A DNA stretch of 64,000 nucleotides from Aliidiomarina maris. GTDB lineage: Bacteria > Pseudomonadota > Gammaproteobacteria > Enterobacterales > Alteromonadaceae. The DNA lies in the NCBI RefSeq assembly GCF_003987335.1, contig NZ_PIPK01000001.1:460294-524293 (forward strand), written 5' to 3'. Numbering within the stretch: the stretch's first letter is position 1; each line of letters begins with the position of its first letter. A program made the position numbers and the translations under genes. This document shows, one piece after another, positions 46,614 to 55,918 of the stretch. The notes below the pieces were generated by a model that worked only from the letters and a program-made list of their open reading frames with translations, was not told the DNA's origin and did not search any database.

Positions 46614-49166
46614 CTATCGCATTGCGAGCAAATCATCCAGGCGCTGGGCTTGCTTCTGTTGCTCATTTTGGCTCAGTTTGAGCCGCGTCATCAGCTCTTT
46701 GGTACAATCCACCACGTCCACCAAGCCCACCACGCTCCATAAATCTTTCTCCAGTTGCTGCGCTTTGTGCGACGCATACATGCTGACGTACTTAAATTCT
46801 TTGGCAATGAACGCAATATCAGGTTTACCCGTGCGGCTAACCTCCATGCGCAAAAACATCAGACAACCGTGTTTCAGCGCCTGCACAATAAATTTTTGTT
46901 CTTGCTCAGTGTCTTTAAAGTCTTGCTGATAACGCACCACAACCTTACTGCCACGCAAGCCTTTCCCGGCATCACTCGCACCAATATAGACATACACTTC
47001 CAGCGCCTGCGGATACGAGCTCTCGGTTAAACCGTCCCAAGCTTTGCGCAGCACACGGCTGACATCTTTCTCACCGAGTAAAAACCGCAAGCTGGCATGC
47101 TCTGGTTGATAAGAAAGCCCAACACTAAGCTCTTTTAAATGGTGGTTAAGCGGCGAAAAACCGACCATCCCAAGTTGGAAGTCTTGGTCTTTCGGTCGCT
47201 GCAAATATATCGACAAACTGGTCATTGAGTGACTGTACAAATTGCGCAAACACAGCGCTAAACCATGCAGGGTGCCTTCCTGACGGTTACGCAGGATCTC
47301 GTCCTGATTATCGCTGATCATCTTTTCAAAAAACGCTTTACCGCGATGGCTGGCATCATTGACGTCGGCGCGCAGATGCAAAGTGGTTTGGTCTTCACTA
47401 ATATGCATCACTTCATAACGCAAGCGCGTGACATCCTGCGTACCGGCTCGTTTCGCCAGCTCAAGTAAGTCCAGTTGAATATGCTCCCCCGCTTTGGTAG
47501 GCACTGCTTCCTCAGACTCAACCTGCATACCCATGGTGGAAATATCCCGCGTGGTCGCCATAACATTGGTTTCACCAACGCGCAAACGCACCCGCGTACG
47601 GTACCCAAAGCGAGCCTCGGCACGAAAGTTGGTAAAGCTATACGCCACATGTTCTAAGGTCACCGGTGGCTTGCGTGACAAGCGATACGGCTTAATCAGT
47701 TCAAGCTCTTCTTTCTTGCAGGTGTAACTTTTATAGGAGCTACGTAGCGGGGTTACATCACGCAGCACACCTAAGTGCGACAAGGTACTGATTTTTTGCA
47801 TCACTTCCGGGGAAGGCGGTCGGCTTAAGTATTTGTCCTGCTCTAAAATCGAGTCCGGCAGCGCAATCGGCTGCCACGCACGGCTTTTGTCCAACTGGCT
47901 GAAATCAAAACTATACACACGGAAATTATTGGTGCGTGCGGCATAAGCTAAAAATACCCGCTTGAGCTCAGGATCTTGCTCAAATTCGTCGCTGGTAGCG
48001 GCATAAAAATGTACCTGGCCTTGCATCAACACATGAAAGCTATAGATCAGCACCCGTGCAATACCGCCTGGGTGTTGCTTTAAGTGCTTAAGCAACTGGG
48101 CGATACGCCGCCCCAAAAATACATTGGGTAAAATATTAAGGTTCGATTCGTTTAGCCAGTCGTCCAAAATACCTTTGTTGTTGGCGGTTTCCAGCGCCAA
48201 CGCCGCGAACATTTTGACGCCGTCACGTTTAAAAAATAGCGGCAGCGCTGCCGAGCGTGGAAAGTAAAACTGCTCATAGCTTTTGCTTAACACCGTGCGA
48301 TAGGTGTTCTCGACATTCACTTTATAGCGTCGTTTGTAGCCATTAATAAAACGCAGTAAGAATTCATCAAATTCGTCGGAGTCAAACATGCTGTCGCGCG
48401 CCAGCCCCAAAAATAACGCATCGGGCGTACGCTCGACTTTGACCACCTTGTAAGGGGCGACAAAGCTAGGGTCGAAAGTAAATTCTTTGGCTAATCCAAC
48501 AAAGCGCACACCCACCTGCTCGCCCTCGTTGACGACGTCATCGGGTGACAGCTTCACTTTCATGCCGCTAATTGAAATGTTACTGGTATTCGCTTCAATT
48601 GATTTACCACGTGCGGTATTTAACACCACCGGCACCACGAAGTTCATCCGCTCTTCACGTCGGCTGATATACTCACCGAAAGTAAAATAGGGCTTTTCAA
48701 GGTGCTTATACTGGGTGCCCTCGGTCTCCCCCAGCTTCTTCATTTGCGACGGTAGCGGCTGCTTGCCTACCTCAAAAGTACGCCGCGCAGCCTGTAATGA
48801 ACGCTCGCGCTCGCGCTGGGCAATAATCCGGAAATTGTTGTCGGCGTTGTGCACCTGTTCATAAGTGTCTTCGGTATAGGTGCCACGATACTGCTGCAGC
48901 CCATTTTCAAAAATTTGTATCGCCACATCGTCCATGTAATGGGTGATACCTTTATGTTGGTAAGGGCGGCAGCTGCCCTCTACGCGCTTGCGCAGGTCAA
49001 TAACTTTACGGCACGGACGCGCCAAATGGCGCAGCTCGCCTTTTAATTTAAAGCGTTCAGGGCCAGACAACCCTTCGGTAAGGGCCGCAAAAATGTCATC
49101 AAACTCGGGTTCATTGACCACGGGTTTTAACTGCTCAACCAACTCTTGTCGGGCGATATCGTTCAT
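46614..49166 (-). CDS. Large protein with two PilZ domains
   Basis: 850 residues from the ATG at 49166; upstream AGGA is rather far (about 13 bases), so the start is less sure than for neighbours. Two PilZ-type segments are visible. The first has SRREERMNFVVPV then NISISGMKVKL (about 160-190). The second has RTRVRLRVGETN then DISTMGMQVES (about 535-565). The R-x3-R part of the c-di-GMP motif is RREER in the first; the second has a weaker match. No membrane segments. It faces radA divergently, a neighbourhood seen in other Alteromonadales. c-di-GMP binding is inferred; target unknown. Confidence 0.8.
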   Translation of the reverse strand: MNDIARQELVEQLKPVVNEPEFDDIFAALTEGLSGPERFKLKGELRHLARPCRKVIDLRKRVEGSCRPYQHKGITHYMDDVAIQIFENGLQQYRGTYTEDTYEQVHNADNNFRIIAQRERERSLQAARRTFEVGKQPLPSQMKKLGETEGTQYKHLEKPYFTFGEYISRREERMNFVVPVVLNTARGKSIEANTSNISISGMKVKLSPDDVVNEGEQVGVRFVGLAKEFTFDPSFVAPYKVVKVERTPDALFLGLARDSMFDSDEFDEFLLRFINGYKRRYKVNVENTYRTVLSKSYEQFYFPRSAALPLFFKRDGVKMFAALALETANNKGILDDWLNESNLNILPNVFLGRRIAQLLKHLKQHPGGIARVLIYSFHVLMQGQVHFYAATSDEFEQDPELKRVFLAYAARTNNFRVYSFDFSQLDKSRAWQPIALPDSILEQDKYLSRPPSPEVMQKISTLSHLGVLRDVTPLRSSYKSYTCKKEELELIKPYRLSRKPPVTLEHVAYSFTNFRAEARFGYRTRVRLRVGETNVMATTRDISTMGMQVESEEAVPTKAGEHIQLDLLELAKRAGTQDVTRLRYEVMHISEDQTTLHLRADVNDASHRGKAFFEKMISDNQDEILRNRQEGTLHGLALCLRNLYSHSMTSLSIYLQRPKDQDFQLGMVGFSPLNHHLKELSVGLSYQPEHASLRFLLGEKDVSRVLRKAWDGLTESSYPQALEVYVYIGASDAGKGLRGSKVVVRYQQDFKDTEQEQKFIVQALKHGCLMFLRMEVSRTGKPDIAFIAKEFKYVSMYASHKAQQLEKDLWSVVGLVDVVDCTKELMTRLKLSQNEQQKQAQRLDDLLAMR

Positions 49167-49399
49167 ATGAATACGCGTTCCTGCGTGCCTGATTTGCAAA
49201 GTTATTATGTTATATCGGCAGCCATTATGAAAACTCTTGGGGCGCTTGTCGATAGCAACCCACCCCAGCGACACCGGCTTTCAACGTTTTGCGCCATTTA
49301 CCCACCTTTTAATCCGTAAAAAGCTGCCTGTTTATCGTCGCGCCTTGTTATCATAGCCCGAATTACACCAATAACTGTCTGGGCAAAGGGTACGACACC

Positions 49400-50767
49400 A
49401 TGGCAAAACAGAAAACCGCGTATGTATGCACCGAATGTGGTGCCGATTACCCACGTTGGATGGGGCAATGCAGTGAATGCAAAGCCTGGAATACTGTCAC
49501 CGAGGTGCGCTTAGGCAGCGCCAGCCCCGCTCGTAGCCATGCCACCCGGGGCGGGTTCGCCGGCTTAACGGATGCCAAAGTACAAACCTTAAGTGAAGTC
49601 GATCTACAACAAGTGCCGCGCTTTAGTAGTGGCTTTGCGGAATTTGACCGCGTGCTCGGTGGTGGCGTGGTGCCAGGCTCAGCTATCTTGATCGGCGGCT
49701 CACCCGGTGCGGGTAAAAGTACCCTGCTGTTGCAAACCATGTGTCAGCTAGCGGAACGCATGAACGCCTTGTATGTCACTGGTGAGGAATCGTTACAGCA
49801 AGTTGCTATGCGCGCCCAGCGTTTGCAATTGCCGACCGCCAAGCTGCGCATGCTGGCGGAAACGTCCGTAGAGACCATTTGCCAGTTGGCGGACCAGGAA
49901 AAGCCCGCGATTATGGTGATCGACTCTATTCAGGTGATGCATTTAAGTGACATTCAGTCAGCGCCGGGCAGTGTGTCACAAGTGCGCGAAACCGCCGCCT
50001 ATTTAACCCGCTATGCCAAGCAAAACAATGTCGCCATTATTATGGTTGGGCACGTCACCAAAGACGGTAGCCTCGCCGGCCCCAAAGTGCTCGAACACTG
50101 TATCGACTGTTCAGTGATTCTGGACGGCGACGGTGACTCGCGCTATCGCACCATGCGCGGCACCAAAAACCGCTTTGGCGCAGTCAACGAGCTTGGCGTA
50201 TTCGCGATGACTGGGAGCGGCTTAAAAGAAGTCAAAAACCCCTCCGCAATATTTTTATCACGTGCCGATGAACATGGCAGTGGCTCCGTGGTGATGGTGA
50301 TTTGGGAAGGCACGCGCCCACTGCTGGTGGAAATCCAGGCTTTAGTCGACCATTCACAATTGGCCAACCCAAGGCGCGTCGCAGTCGGCACCGAGCAAAA
50401 CCGTCTCGCCCTATTATTAGCCGTACTACATCGCCACGGCGGTTTAGCCCTTGGCGATCAGGACGTGTTCGTGAATGTGGTCGGTGGCGTACGCGTCGCG
50501 GAAACAGGCTCAGATCTCGCGTTGTTGCTCGCAATTGTGTCCAGCTTTAAAAATAAAGAATTGCCGCGCGATTTGATTGTGTTTGGTGAAGTCGGTCTTG
50601 CAGGGGAAATTCGCCCGGTCACCAATGGCTCAGAGCGCCTTAACGAAGCCAGTAAACACGGGTTTAAGCGCGCTATTGTACCGGTTGCGAATGCGCCGAA
50701 AACCCCGCCTCAAGGCATGCAGGTGATTGCTGTGAAAACCATTGCTGATGCACTTGAGCAGGTGTAA
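49400..50767 (+). CDS. radA: DNA repair protein RadA/Sms
   Basis: 455 residues. A C4 zinc finger (CTEC...CSEC, about 10-30) precedes a RecA-like core with Walker A GGSPGAGKST (about 98-107) and the RadA-specific KNRFG (about 256-260). The C-terminal Lon-like domain follows (VVGGVRVAETGSDLALLLA). RadA drives branch migration at recombination intermediates. It starts a plus-strand unit divergent from the PilZ gene and ends 3 bases before the convergent tatD-like gene. Confidence 0.97.
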   Translation: MAKQKTAYVCTECGADYPRWMGQCSECKAWNTVTEVRLGSASPARSHATRGGFAGLTDAKVQTLSEVDLQQVPRFSSGFAEFDRVLGGGVVPGSAILIGGSPGAGKSTLLLQTMCQLAERMNALYVTGEESLQQVAMRAQRLQLPTAKLRMLAETSVETICQLADQEKPAIMVIDSIQVMHLSDIQSAPGSVSQVRETAAYLTRYAKQNNVAIIMVGHVTKDGSLAGPKVLEHCIDCSVILDGDGDSRYRTMRGTKNRFGAVNELGVFAMTGSGLKEVKNPSAIFLSRADEHGSGSVVMVIWEGTRPLLVEIQALVDHSQLANPRRVAVGTEQNRLALLLAVLHRHGGLALGDQDVFVNVVGGVRVAETGSDLALLLAIVSSFKNKELPRDLIVFGEVGLAGEIRPVTNGSERLNEASKHGFKRAIVPVANAPKTPPQGMQVIAVKTIADALEQV

Positions 50768-50770
50768 CCG

Positions 50771-51535
50771 CTAACTTAGCCCAAACAGCGCGCAGGTGTT
50801 GGCATGCAATGCCGCGCGCAGCACATGGGGCGGCTCTTGGCGTATCTCGCACAGGGCATCAAACACCCGGGTCATATACGCAGGCTCATTGCGCTGACCT
50901 TGCTTACCACAGGTTGGCATATCCGGGCTGTCGGTTTCCAACACCAAGGCGTGCAGCGGCGCACTGGCAATGGCGCGGCGCGTTTTTTGCGCCCGCGGGT
51001 AAGTAATCACACCGCCGACACCCAAGTAATAACCCGCATCCGCCCAGGCAAGGGCTTGTTGCTCACTACCGCTGAACGCATGTACCACCGCACGCTCAAC
51101 GCCGTGTTCGCGTGTGCATTTAAGTAGTTCGTCCAAAGTTTTACGGTGGTGTAAAATAACCGGCAATTGAAATTCAACCGCTAATTCAAGCTGGGCATGC
51201 AATAACTTACGTTGGCGTGGCATATCGGCACAGGTCGCATCGAGACCAATTTCCCCGACCGCAATGGCACCGCCTTGGTGCAACTGCTGCGCTAACAAGT
51301 CGATGTCGCCGTCTTGGTGTTGATCAATAAAGTAAGGGTGCAAACCGAAGGCATTGAACCAGTTGGCATAACGCTTGGCGCAATCGCGCTGCTGCGCCCA
51401 ACTTGCTGCGGTAATGCCCGGCACCACCACATGGGTGACACCCACTTGGTGCGCGCGCATCAGCATCTCAGCGCGGTCTTCGTCAAAAGCTTGCAGGTTT
51501 AAGTGGCAATGGGTGTCAATTAAGCTCACACCCAT
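50771..51535 (-). CDS. TatD family metal-dependent hydrolase
   Basis: 254 residues of the amidohydrolase fold. Metal-binding motifs include DTHCHLN (about 7-13), GEIGLDATC near 94, a His in ILHHRK (about 130) and HAFSG near 154, and ETDSPDMPTCG (about 203). TatD-like proteins are Mg/Mn-dependent 3' exonucleases or phosphodiesterases. It is closely packed with ytjB (1 base gap), so the two are transcribed together. The exact family member (YjjV-like) is likely but not certain. Confidence 0.9.
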   Translation of the reverse strand: MGVSLIDTHCHLNLQAFDEDRAEMLMRAHQVGVTHVVVPGITAASWAQQRDCAKRYANWFNAFGLHPYFIDQHQDGDIDLLAQQLHQGGAIAVGEIGLDATCADMPRQRKLLHAQLELAVEFQLPVILHHRKTLDELLKCTREHGVERAVVHAFSGSEQQALAWADAGYYLGVGGVITYPRAQKTRRAIASAPLHALVLETDSPDMPTCGKQGQRNEPAYMTRVFDALCEIRQEPPHVLRAALHANTCALFGLS

Positions 51536-51536
51536 G

Positions 51537-52154
51537 TTACAACTCAGGGTCTGCCACTTGGCGTGGACGGCGTTTGAGCACTGCCGTAGCCAGTAAAAAG
51601 CCGGCCAACACCGATAAGAAAATTAAGAACCCGGTGCGCTGTAAATACGCACGCTGATAGATATCCGCTTCGCTCATGACGCGCTGGTAGTCGAAGGTTA
51701 AGCGAATAAAACCAATCACCTGATCGCCATCATCAATCGGCGACACTTTAGGTACAGCGCTAAAATAGGTAGGCAATGAACTGAGGTAGTCCTGTACCGG
51801 CAACGAATGACCCGCGGTCACCAGCAAACGTCCACGCGCATCGTGAATCGCCACTTCAAGAATACTGTCTTGTAGTTGCAGGTGTTGGGCTAAACCATTC
51901 AAACCATCCATGTTGTCTTCTAACAACCAAATTCTGGCTTCATGGCTGGCTTGGGACAAAATCACCCGCGCCATGGCTTCCGTTTGCAACGAGCGCACTT
52001 CTTCACCGCGCTGCGCCACGGTGTACCAATTGACTCCAATCCAAGACAGGAGGAGCAGCGCAACAAGTAGCTGAATGGCGCGTCGATACAGGTGTTCGCC
52101 GTCAATCAGCCAGTGCTTAGTCCATGTTTGTATTGTCATTTTCATGCCAGCCAT
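51537..52154 (-). CDS. ytjB: YtjB/AhpA (SMP) family membrane protein
   Basis: 205 residues with an N-terminal helix (about 27-45) and a C-terminal helix (about 173-193) flanking a periplasmic domain (about 50-170), the topology of the former Smp protein. The position divergent from serB, with radA nearby, matches the E. coli ytjB-serB-radA context. Start is uncertain among several nearby Met codons. Function is poorly known; a role in membrane or SerB-linked physiology has been suggested for the family. Confidence 0.8.
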   Translation of the reverse strand: MAGMKMTIQTWTKHWLIDGEHLYRRAIQLLVALLLLSWIGVNWYTVAQRGEEVRSLQTEAMARVILSQASHEARIWLLEDNMDGLNGLAQHLQLQDSILEVAIHDARGRLLVTAGHSLPVQDYLSSLPTYFSAVPKVSPIDDGDQVIGFIRLTFDYQRVMSEADIYQRAYLQRTGFLIFLSVLAGFLLATAVLKRRPRQVADPEL

Positions 52155-52344
52155 ACTATATGAAAGGCGCTAACTGCGCTAGAATTTTGGCAGTGCAAAT
52201 TTGTTAATTAATCTTTGCTAAATTTTAGGGTTCGGGCTTTAATATTGAAGCAGTGCCAAAGAATTTATGACCCATAATAACAATAACTCGGCGTACGCTC
52301 GCGACAACCCTTGTCATTACGTAGGCCGTCAATAAGGACGAACT

Positions 52345-53046
52345 GTGAACAATCTACCTCCCGCGGGAGCCCTCGGAGGCTTCACCGCAGCTTCGCGCCA
52401 GCCTCCCCTGCTCTCAGAGCGAGGCATGGCTGTTTTTGACATGGACTCCACGTTAATCGATATGGAATGCATCGACACCATCGCTGCATCAGCTGGCTGC
52501 GGTGAACAAGTTGCGGCCATTACCGAGCGCGCCATGCGCGGCGACATCGATTTCACCCAAAGCCTGAAAGAGCGCGTTAGCTTGCTCAAAGGCGTACACC
52601 TTGAAACCTTAGACATGATCCGCGACGAAATGCCGGTTATGCCAGGCGCTGCGGAATTACTCAGCACCTTACGTGAGCATCGCTGGCGAACGGTGTTAGT
52701 ATCAGGCGGTTTTACCTGGTTTGCAGACGAACTGGCGCGTCGCTTTCATTTTGACGTGGTGGTGAGTAACTTTTTAGAGTTTGACGACAATGATCGTTTA
52801 ACTGGCACTTTAGGCGGACGCATCGTCGATGCCAAAACCAAAGCCGATACGTTAACCCAGCTAACTTCGCAGTATGGTTTACCTAAATCGCAAGTCATGG
52901 CAGTCGGCGACGGCGCCAACGATATTCCGATGTTACAGGCAGCAGGCTTTGCGGTGGCCTTTATGGCCAAGCCGAAAGTGCGTGAAGTGGCTGATTACTG
53001 TCTGGATGAGAAAAACTTAGCGCGACTGCTAGACGTTTTACGCTAG
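52345..53046 (+). CDS. serB: Phosphoserine phosphatase
   Basis: 233 residues starting GTG at 52345 with AAGGA upstream. HAD motifs are intact: DMDSTLID (about 31-38), SGGFTWFAD (about 121-129), and GDGANDIPM (about 191-199). It makes serine from phosphoserine. It lacks the roughly 80-100-residue N-terminal region of E. coli-type SerB, but has a proline-rich leader of about 25 residues (PPAGALGGF) before the HAD core. Divergent from ytjB as in E. coli; convergent with prfC 17 bases away. Confidence 0.93.
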   Translation: MNNLPPAGALGGFTAASRQPPLLSERGMAVFDMDSTLIDMECIDTIAASAGCGEQVAAITERAMRGDIDFTQSLKERVSLLKGVHLETLDMIRDEMPVMPGAAELLSTLREHRWRTVLVSGGFTWFADELARRFHFDVVVSNFLEFDDNDRLTGTLGGRIVDAKTKADTLTQLTSQYGLPKSQVMAVGDGANDIPMLQAAGFAVAFMAKPKVREVADYCLDEKNLARLLDVLR

Positions 53047-53063
53047 CAGCCGGCTAAAACGCT

Positions 53064-54653
53064 TTAGTGCTCTCGGGTGTGCTCAAATTGCACATCCGGG
53101 TAACGCTCTTGGGTTAAGCTTAAGTTTGCCATGGTCGGCGCAATATAGGTTAGGTTGTCACCACCGTCTAAAGCCAGGTTATGCTCAGTTTTCCGGCGGA
53201 ACTCATCCAACTTCTTCGCATCATCGCTGTAGACCCAACGAGCGGTCGCCACTTGAATATTCTCGTAAATCGCGTCCACGTTATACTCTGACTTCAAGCG
53301 GTGCACCACCACATCAAACTGCAGCACACCCACAGCCCCCACAATCAAGTCATTGCTAATCAGCGGACGGAACACCTGCACCGCACCCTCTTCTGACAGC
53401 TGCACCAAGCCTTTTAGCAACTGCTTTTGCTTCAATGGGTCTTTTAAGCGAATACGGCGGAATAGTTCTGGTGCAAAGTTCGGAATGCCCGAGAATTTAA
53501 AGTCAGAGCCTGCCGTAAAGGTATCTCCAATTTGAATTGTGCCGTGGTTATGCAAACCAATAATGTCGCCCGGGTAGGCTTCTTCAACGTGGGCACGATC
53601 GCCCGCTAAGAACGTCAATGCATCGGCTATACGCACGTCTTTGCCCGTGCGCACATGCTTCATTTTCATGCCTTTTTCATACTTACCCGAAACAATCCGC
53701 ATAAACGCCACGCGGTCACGGTGTTTCGGGTCCATGTTGGCCTGAATTTTAAATACGAAACCTGAGAATTCAGGCGTTGCCGACTCAACTGCTTCACCGG
53801 TGTCGGTAGCACGTGCCAGCGGCCGCGGCGCCCAATCCACCAAGCCATCCAGCATGTGGTCGACACCAAAGTTGCCCAATGCAGTACCGAAAAATACAGG
53901 GGTCAGTTCACCGGCTAAAAACATCTCTAAATCGAATTCATTTGATGCCCCGCGTACCAGCTCGATTTGCTCACGCAATTCATCCGCCCAGCTACCAATG
54001 CGTTTATCCAGCTCAGGGTTATCAATGCCTGCAATCACGTCAAGCTCTTGAATACGGTGGCCTTGCCCGGTTTTATACAAAATTGTTTCGTCGCGCTGCA
54101 GGTGGTAAACACCCTTAAAGTTTTTCCCTGAACCAATCGGCCAGGTAATTGGCGCACACATAATTTTGAGAACGTCTTCAACTTCATCTAACAACTCAAA
54201 CGGGTCGCGAATATCGCGATCGAGCTTGTTCATAAAGGTTAAAATCGGGGTATCACGTAAGCGCGTAACTTCCATCAACTTAATGGTGCGGTCCTCGACA
54301 CCTTTGGCACCATCGATAACCATCAAGCACGAATCCACCGCGGTTAGGGTGCGGTAAGTGTCTTCAGAAAAATCTTCGTGGCCTGGGGTATCAAGTAAGT
54401 TAACCAGGTCGTTGCGATACGGAAACTGCATCACCGACGTGGTTACCGAGATACCCCGTTCTTTTTCCATTTCCATCCAGTCAGACTTCGCATGCTGACC
54501 CGACTTTTTACCTTTTACGGTGCCCGCTTTTTGCAGCTTCTGTCCGTGCAATAAAACTTTTTCGGTAATTGTGGTTTTACCCGCGTCAGGGTGCGAGATA
54601 ATCGCGAAAGTTCGACGCTTATTGATTTCATTAAGAAAATCTTGATTTGCCAT
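53064..54653 (-). CDS. prfC: Peptide chain release factor 3
   Basis: 529 residues, standard. The GTPase domain has SHPDAGKTT (about 20-28), DTPGHEDF (about 88-95) and NKLDRD (about 142). Domains II and III follow ([21 protein letters not shown] near 400). RF3 uses GTP to remove RF1/RF2 after termination. The gene is read on the minus strand, with promoter sequence presumably in the 256-base gap to the repressor gene. Confidence 0.97.
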   Translation of the reverse strand: MANQDFLNEINKRRTFAIISHPDAGKTTITEKVLLHGQKLQKAGTVKGKKSGQHAKSDWMEMEKERGISVTTSVMQFPYRNDLVNLLDTPGHEDFSEDTYRTLTAVDSCLMVIDGAKGVEDRTIKLMEVTRLRDTPILTFMNKLDRDIRDPFELLDEVEDVLKIMCAPITWPIGSGKNFKGVYHLQRDETILYKTGQGHRIQELDVIAGIDNPELDKRIGSWADELREQIELVRGASNEFDLEMFLAGELTPVFFGTALGNFGVDHMLDGLVDWAPRPLARATDTGEAVESATPEFSGFVFKIQANMDPKHRDRVAFMRIVSGKYEKGMKMKHVRTGKDVRIADALTFLAGDRAHVEEAYPGDIIGLHNHGTIQIGDTFTAGSDFKFSGIPNFAPELFRRIRLKDPLKQKQLLKGLVQLSEEGAVQVFRPLISNDLIVGAVGVLQFDVVVHRLKSEYNVDAIYENIQVATARWVYSDDAKKLDEFRRKTEHNLALDGGDNLTYIAPTMANLSLTQERYPDVQFEHTREH

Positions 54654-54909
54654 GTATGAGTTCTTTTAGTTTATAGGCGAATTTGTAGACATTATTGGAA
54701 GTCCTCTTTTGTCAGTTCTTCGCTTGTCAAATCCGTCGTATTAATCGTAATTGGCCGCTATTTTCGCTGATCTTGACTTTATAAACAATCAATGGTTATC
54801 TAATCGGCTACCATTTACTCTCAGCGTGCGCCAATGCTCAGCTGTAGCTGTTTGCAATCGTTGCTTCTTCAGCTCATGAACAACTGTGGCTAAACCACAA
54901 ATTCCTTCG

Positions 54910-55557
54910 CTACCAAAAATCGATGATAGCTTGTCGTACAACACCAATTATGGTGCAGTTGCCGTTGATCGGTATTGCAGGGTATTGGGGGTTCAAAGGT
55001 TTTAGGTACTTCTGTTCACCGTCAATGACCAACTGCTTAAAAGTTGCTTCTTTCGAATCATCCAAACGCGCAACAACCAATGAACCTGAAGAGTAAGGTA
55101 ACTCGGGATCAACAACGATCACTGCCCCCTCAGGTATGGATTTTTTCCCGCTTGGATTTTCCATACTGTCGCCTTTTACGCGAAGTGCGAAACAACCCTC
55201 ATGTGCTTTCCCTGTGACTTCACGCCACTCTTCAGCATCTTCATGGGCAAATCCCTCCGCTATTTCAGTCCAATCACCGGCCTGAACCCAGTTAATGAGA
55301 GGAATTCTTCCCTTAATGTCAGGCCCAACTTCGACATTACCGATCCCCAAGCCAATCTCGCCATCACCTGTGGCGAGCCAATGAGCATTCACGCGAAGCG
55401 CTTCCGCAATCTGCATGGTGTAACGAGACCTAGCCGATTTACCAGAGCAAATCTGGCTGATCGACTGCTGTTTGATACCAATGCGACGAGCCAACTCAGA
55501 CTGAGTCACCCCAGTAAGCTGCAAGGCATGGTTTAGTCGTTCGGATAAAGTTTTCAT
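54910..55557 (-). CDS. Orphan CI-like repressor (XRE helix-turn-helix plus S24 peptidase)
   Basis: 215 residues. The N-terminal HTH (TQSELARRIGIKQQSISQI, about 18-36) resembles phage repressors. The C-terminal S24 domain has the autolysis dyad: Ser in RVKGDSMENP (about 131) and Lys in DSKEATFKQL (about 168), with a likely Ala-Gly cleavage bond in WVQAGDW (about 92-93). It should autocleave when RecA* accumulates, like lambda CI or LexA. No phage structural, integrase or replication genes are nearby. The ATG is only about two bases from a good promoter's expected start, so the mRNA is probably leaderless, as for lambda cI. Confidence 0.88.
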   Translation of the reverse strand: MKTLSERLNHALQLTGVTQSELARRIGIKQQSISQICSGKSARSRYTMQIAEALRVNAHWLATGDGEIGLGIGNVEVGPDIKGRIPLINWVQAGDWTEIAEGFAHEDAEEWREVTGKAHEGCFALRVKGDSMENPSGKKSIPEGAVIVVDPELPYSSGSLVVARLDDSKEATFKQLVIDGEQKYLKPLNPQYPAIPINGNCTIIGVVRQAIIDFW

Positions 55558-55565
55558 AAGCCCGT

Positions 55566-55594
55566 ATTCTACAAATAAAACTGTAGCCTTTCAA
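55566..55594 (-). promoter_or_regulatory. Repressor promoter, probably leaderless
   Basis: TTGAAA (55594-55589), 17 bases, TAGAAT (55571-55566) on the minus strand. The expected start is near 55559, with the ATG at 55557-55555. No Shine-Dalgarno sequence is present, consistent with a leaderless message. Confidence 0.6.
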
Positions 55595-55610
55595 CAATTT
55601 AAACTGTTGA
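55569..55610. promoter_or_regulatory. Two tandem operators of the CI-like repressor
   Basis: Two inverted repeats share the form ACA-N8-TGT: CTACA-N8-TGTAG (55569-55586) and TCAACA-N8-TGTTGA (55591-55610), centre-to-centre 23 bp. Both carry AAAC before TGT. They overlap the repressor promoter, as in phage right-operator arrays. Binding is inferred from symmetry and position. Confidence 0.6.
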
Positions 55611-55804
55611 CTATGCAGCATGGGTAGCCAGATTGACTAACCACTGGGAACTGACAAGCAATCGCCTCATGGCATCAAGTAGATAGCGTTCGACTGGGAC
55701 ACCAAGGGCATTGTCGTCAACGGAAATTCGTTGAGCTTTAAGGTCTCGCTTGACTTTCCCGATCTCAGCCTATTCATGCGGATGCTTTCCAGTAAGTAAG
55801 CCAT
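55611..55804 (-). pseudogene. Unrecognised small frameshifted ORF remnant
   Basis: An ATG at 55804 with AGGG upstream opens MAYLLESIRMNR. A second minus-strand frame (55611-55769) reads through IGKVKRDLKAQRISVDDN and GVPVERYLLDAMRRLL to a TAG. A single shift near 55770 joins them into a helical protein of about 64 residues. I do not recognise it. It lies exactly where a phage cro or excision gene might be, but on the repressor's strand. Confidence 0.35.
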
Positions 55805-55855
55805 AGCAACATCCCTGAAATTTGCTCGTGATAACTCACTACAAAATGGGAACTA

Positions 55856-55899
55856 TTGACAGTTAACTATATAGTTGTGTATACAATTATATAGTTAAC
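55856..55899 (+). promoter_or_regulatory. MarR promoter inside a 38-bp near-palindrome
   Basis: From 55862 to 55899 the sequence is symmetric at 17 of 19 pairs; its arms are GTTAACTATATA and TATATAGTTAAC. A TTGACA (55856-55861) lies at its left edge, and TATACA (55880-55885) is near its centre. A bound dimer or pair of dimers would block the promoter. Autoregulation by the MarR protein downstream is inferred. Confidence 0.65.
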
Positions 55900-55918
55900 A
55901 GAAACGATTGAGATAAGA

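Noticed and set aside
46518..46742. Plus-strand ORF (74 codons) at the end of the PilZ gene
   Set aside because: It lies mostly over the antisense of the PilZ gene and its terminator, with no ribosome site.
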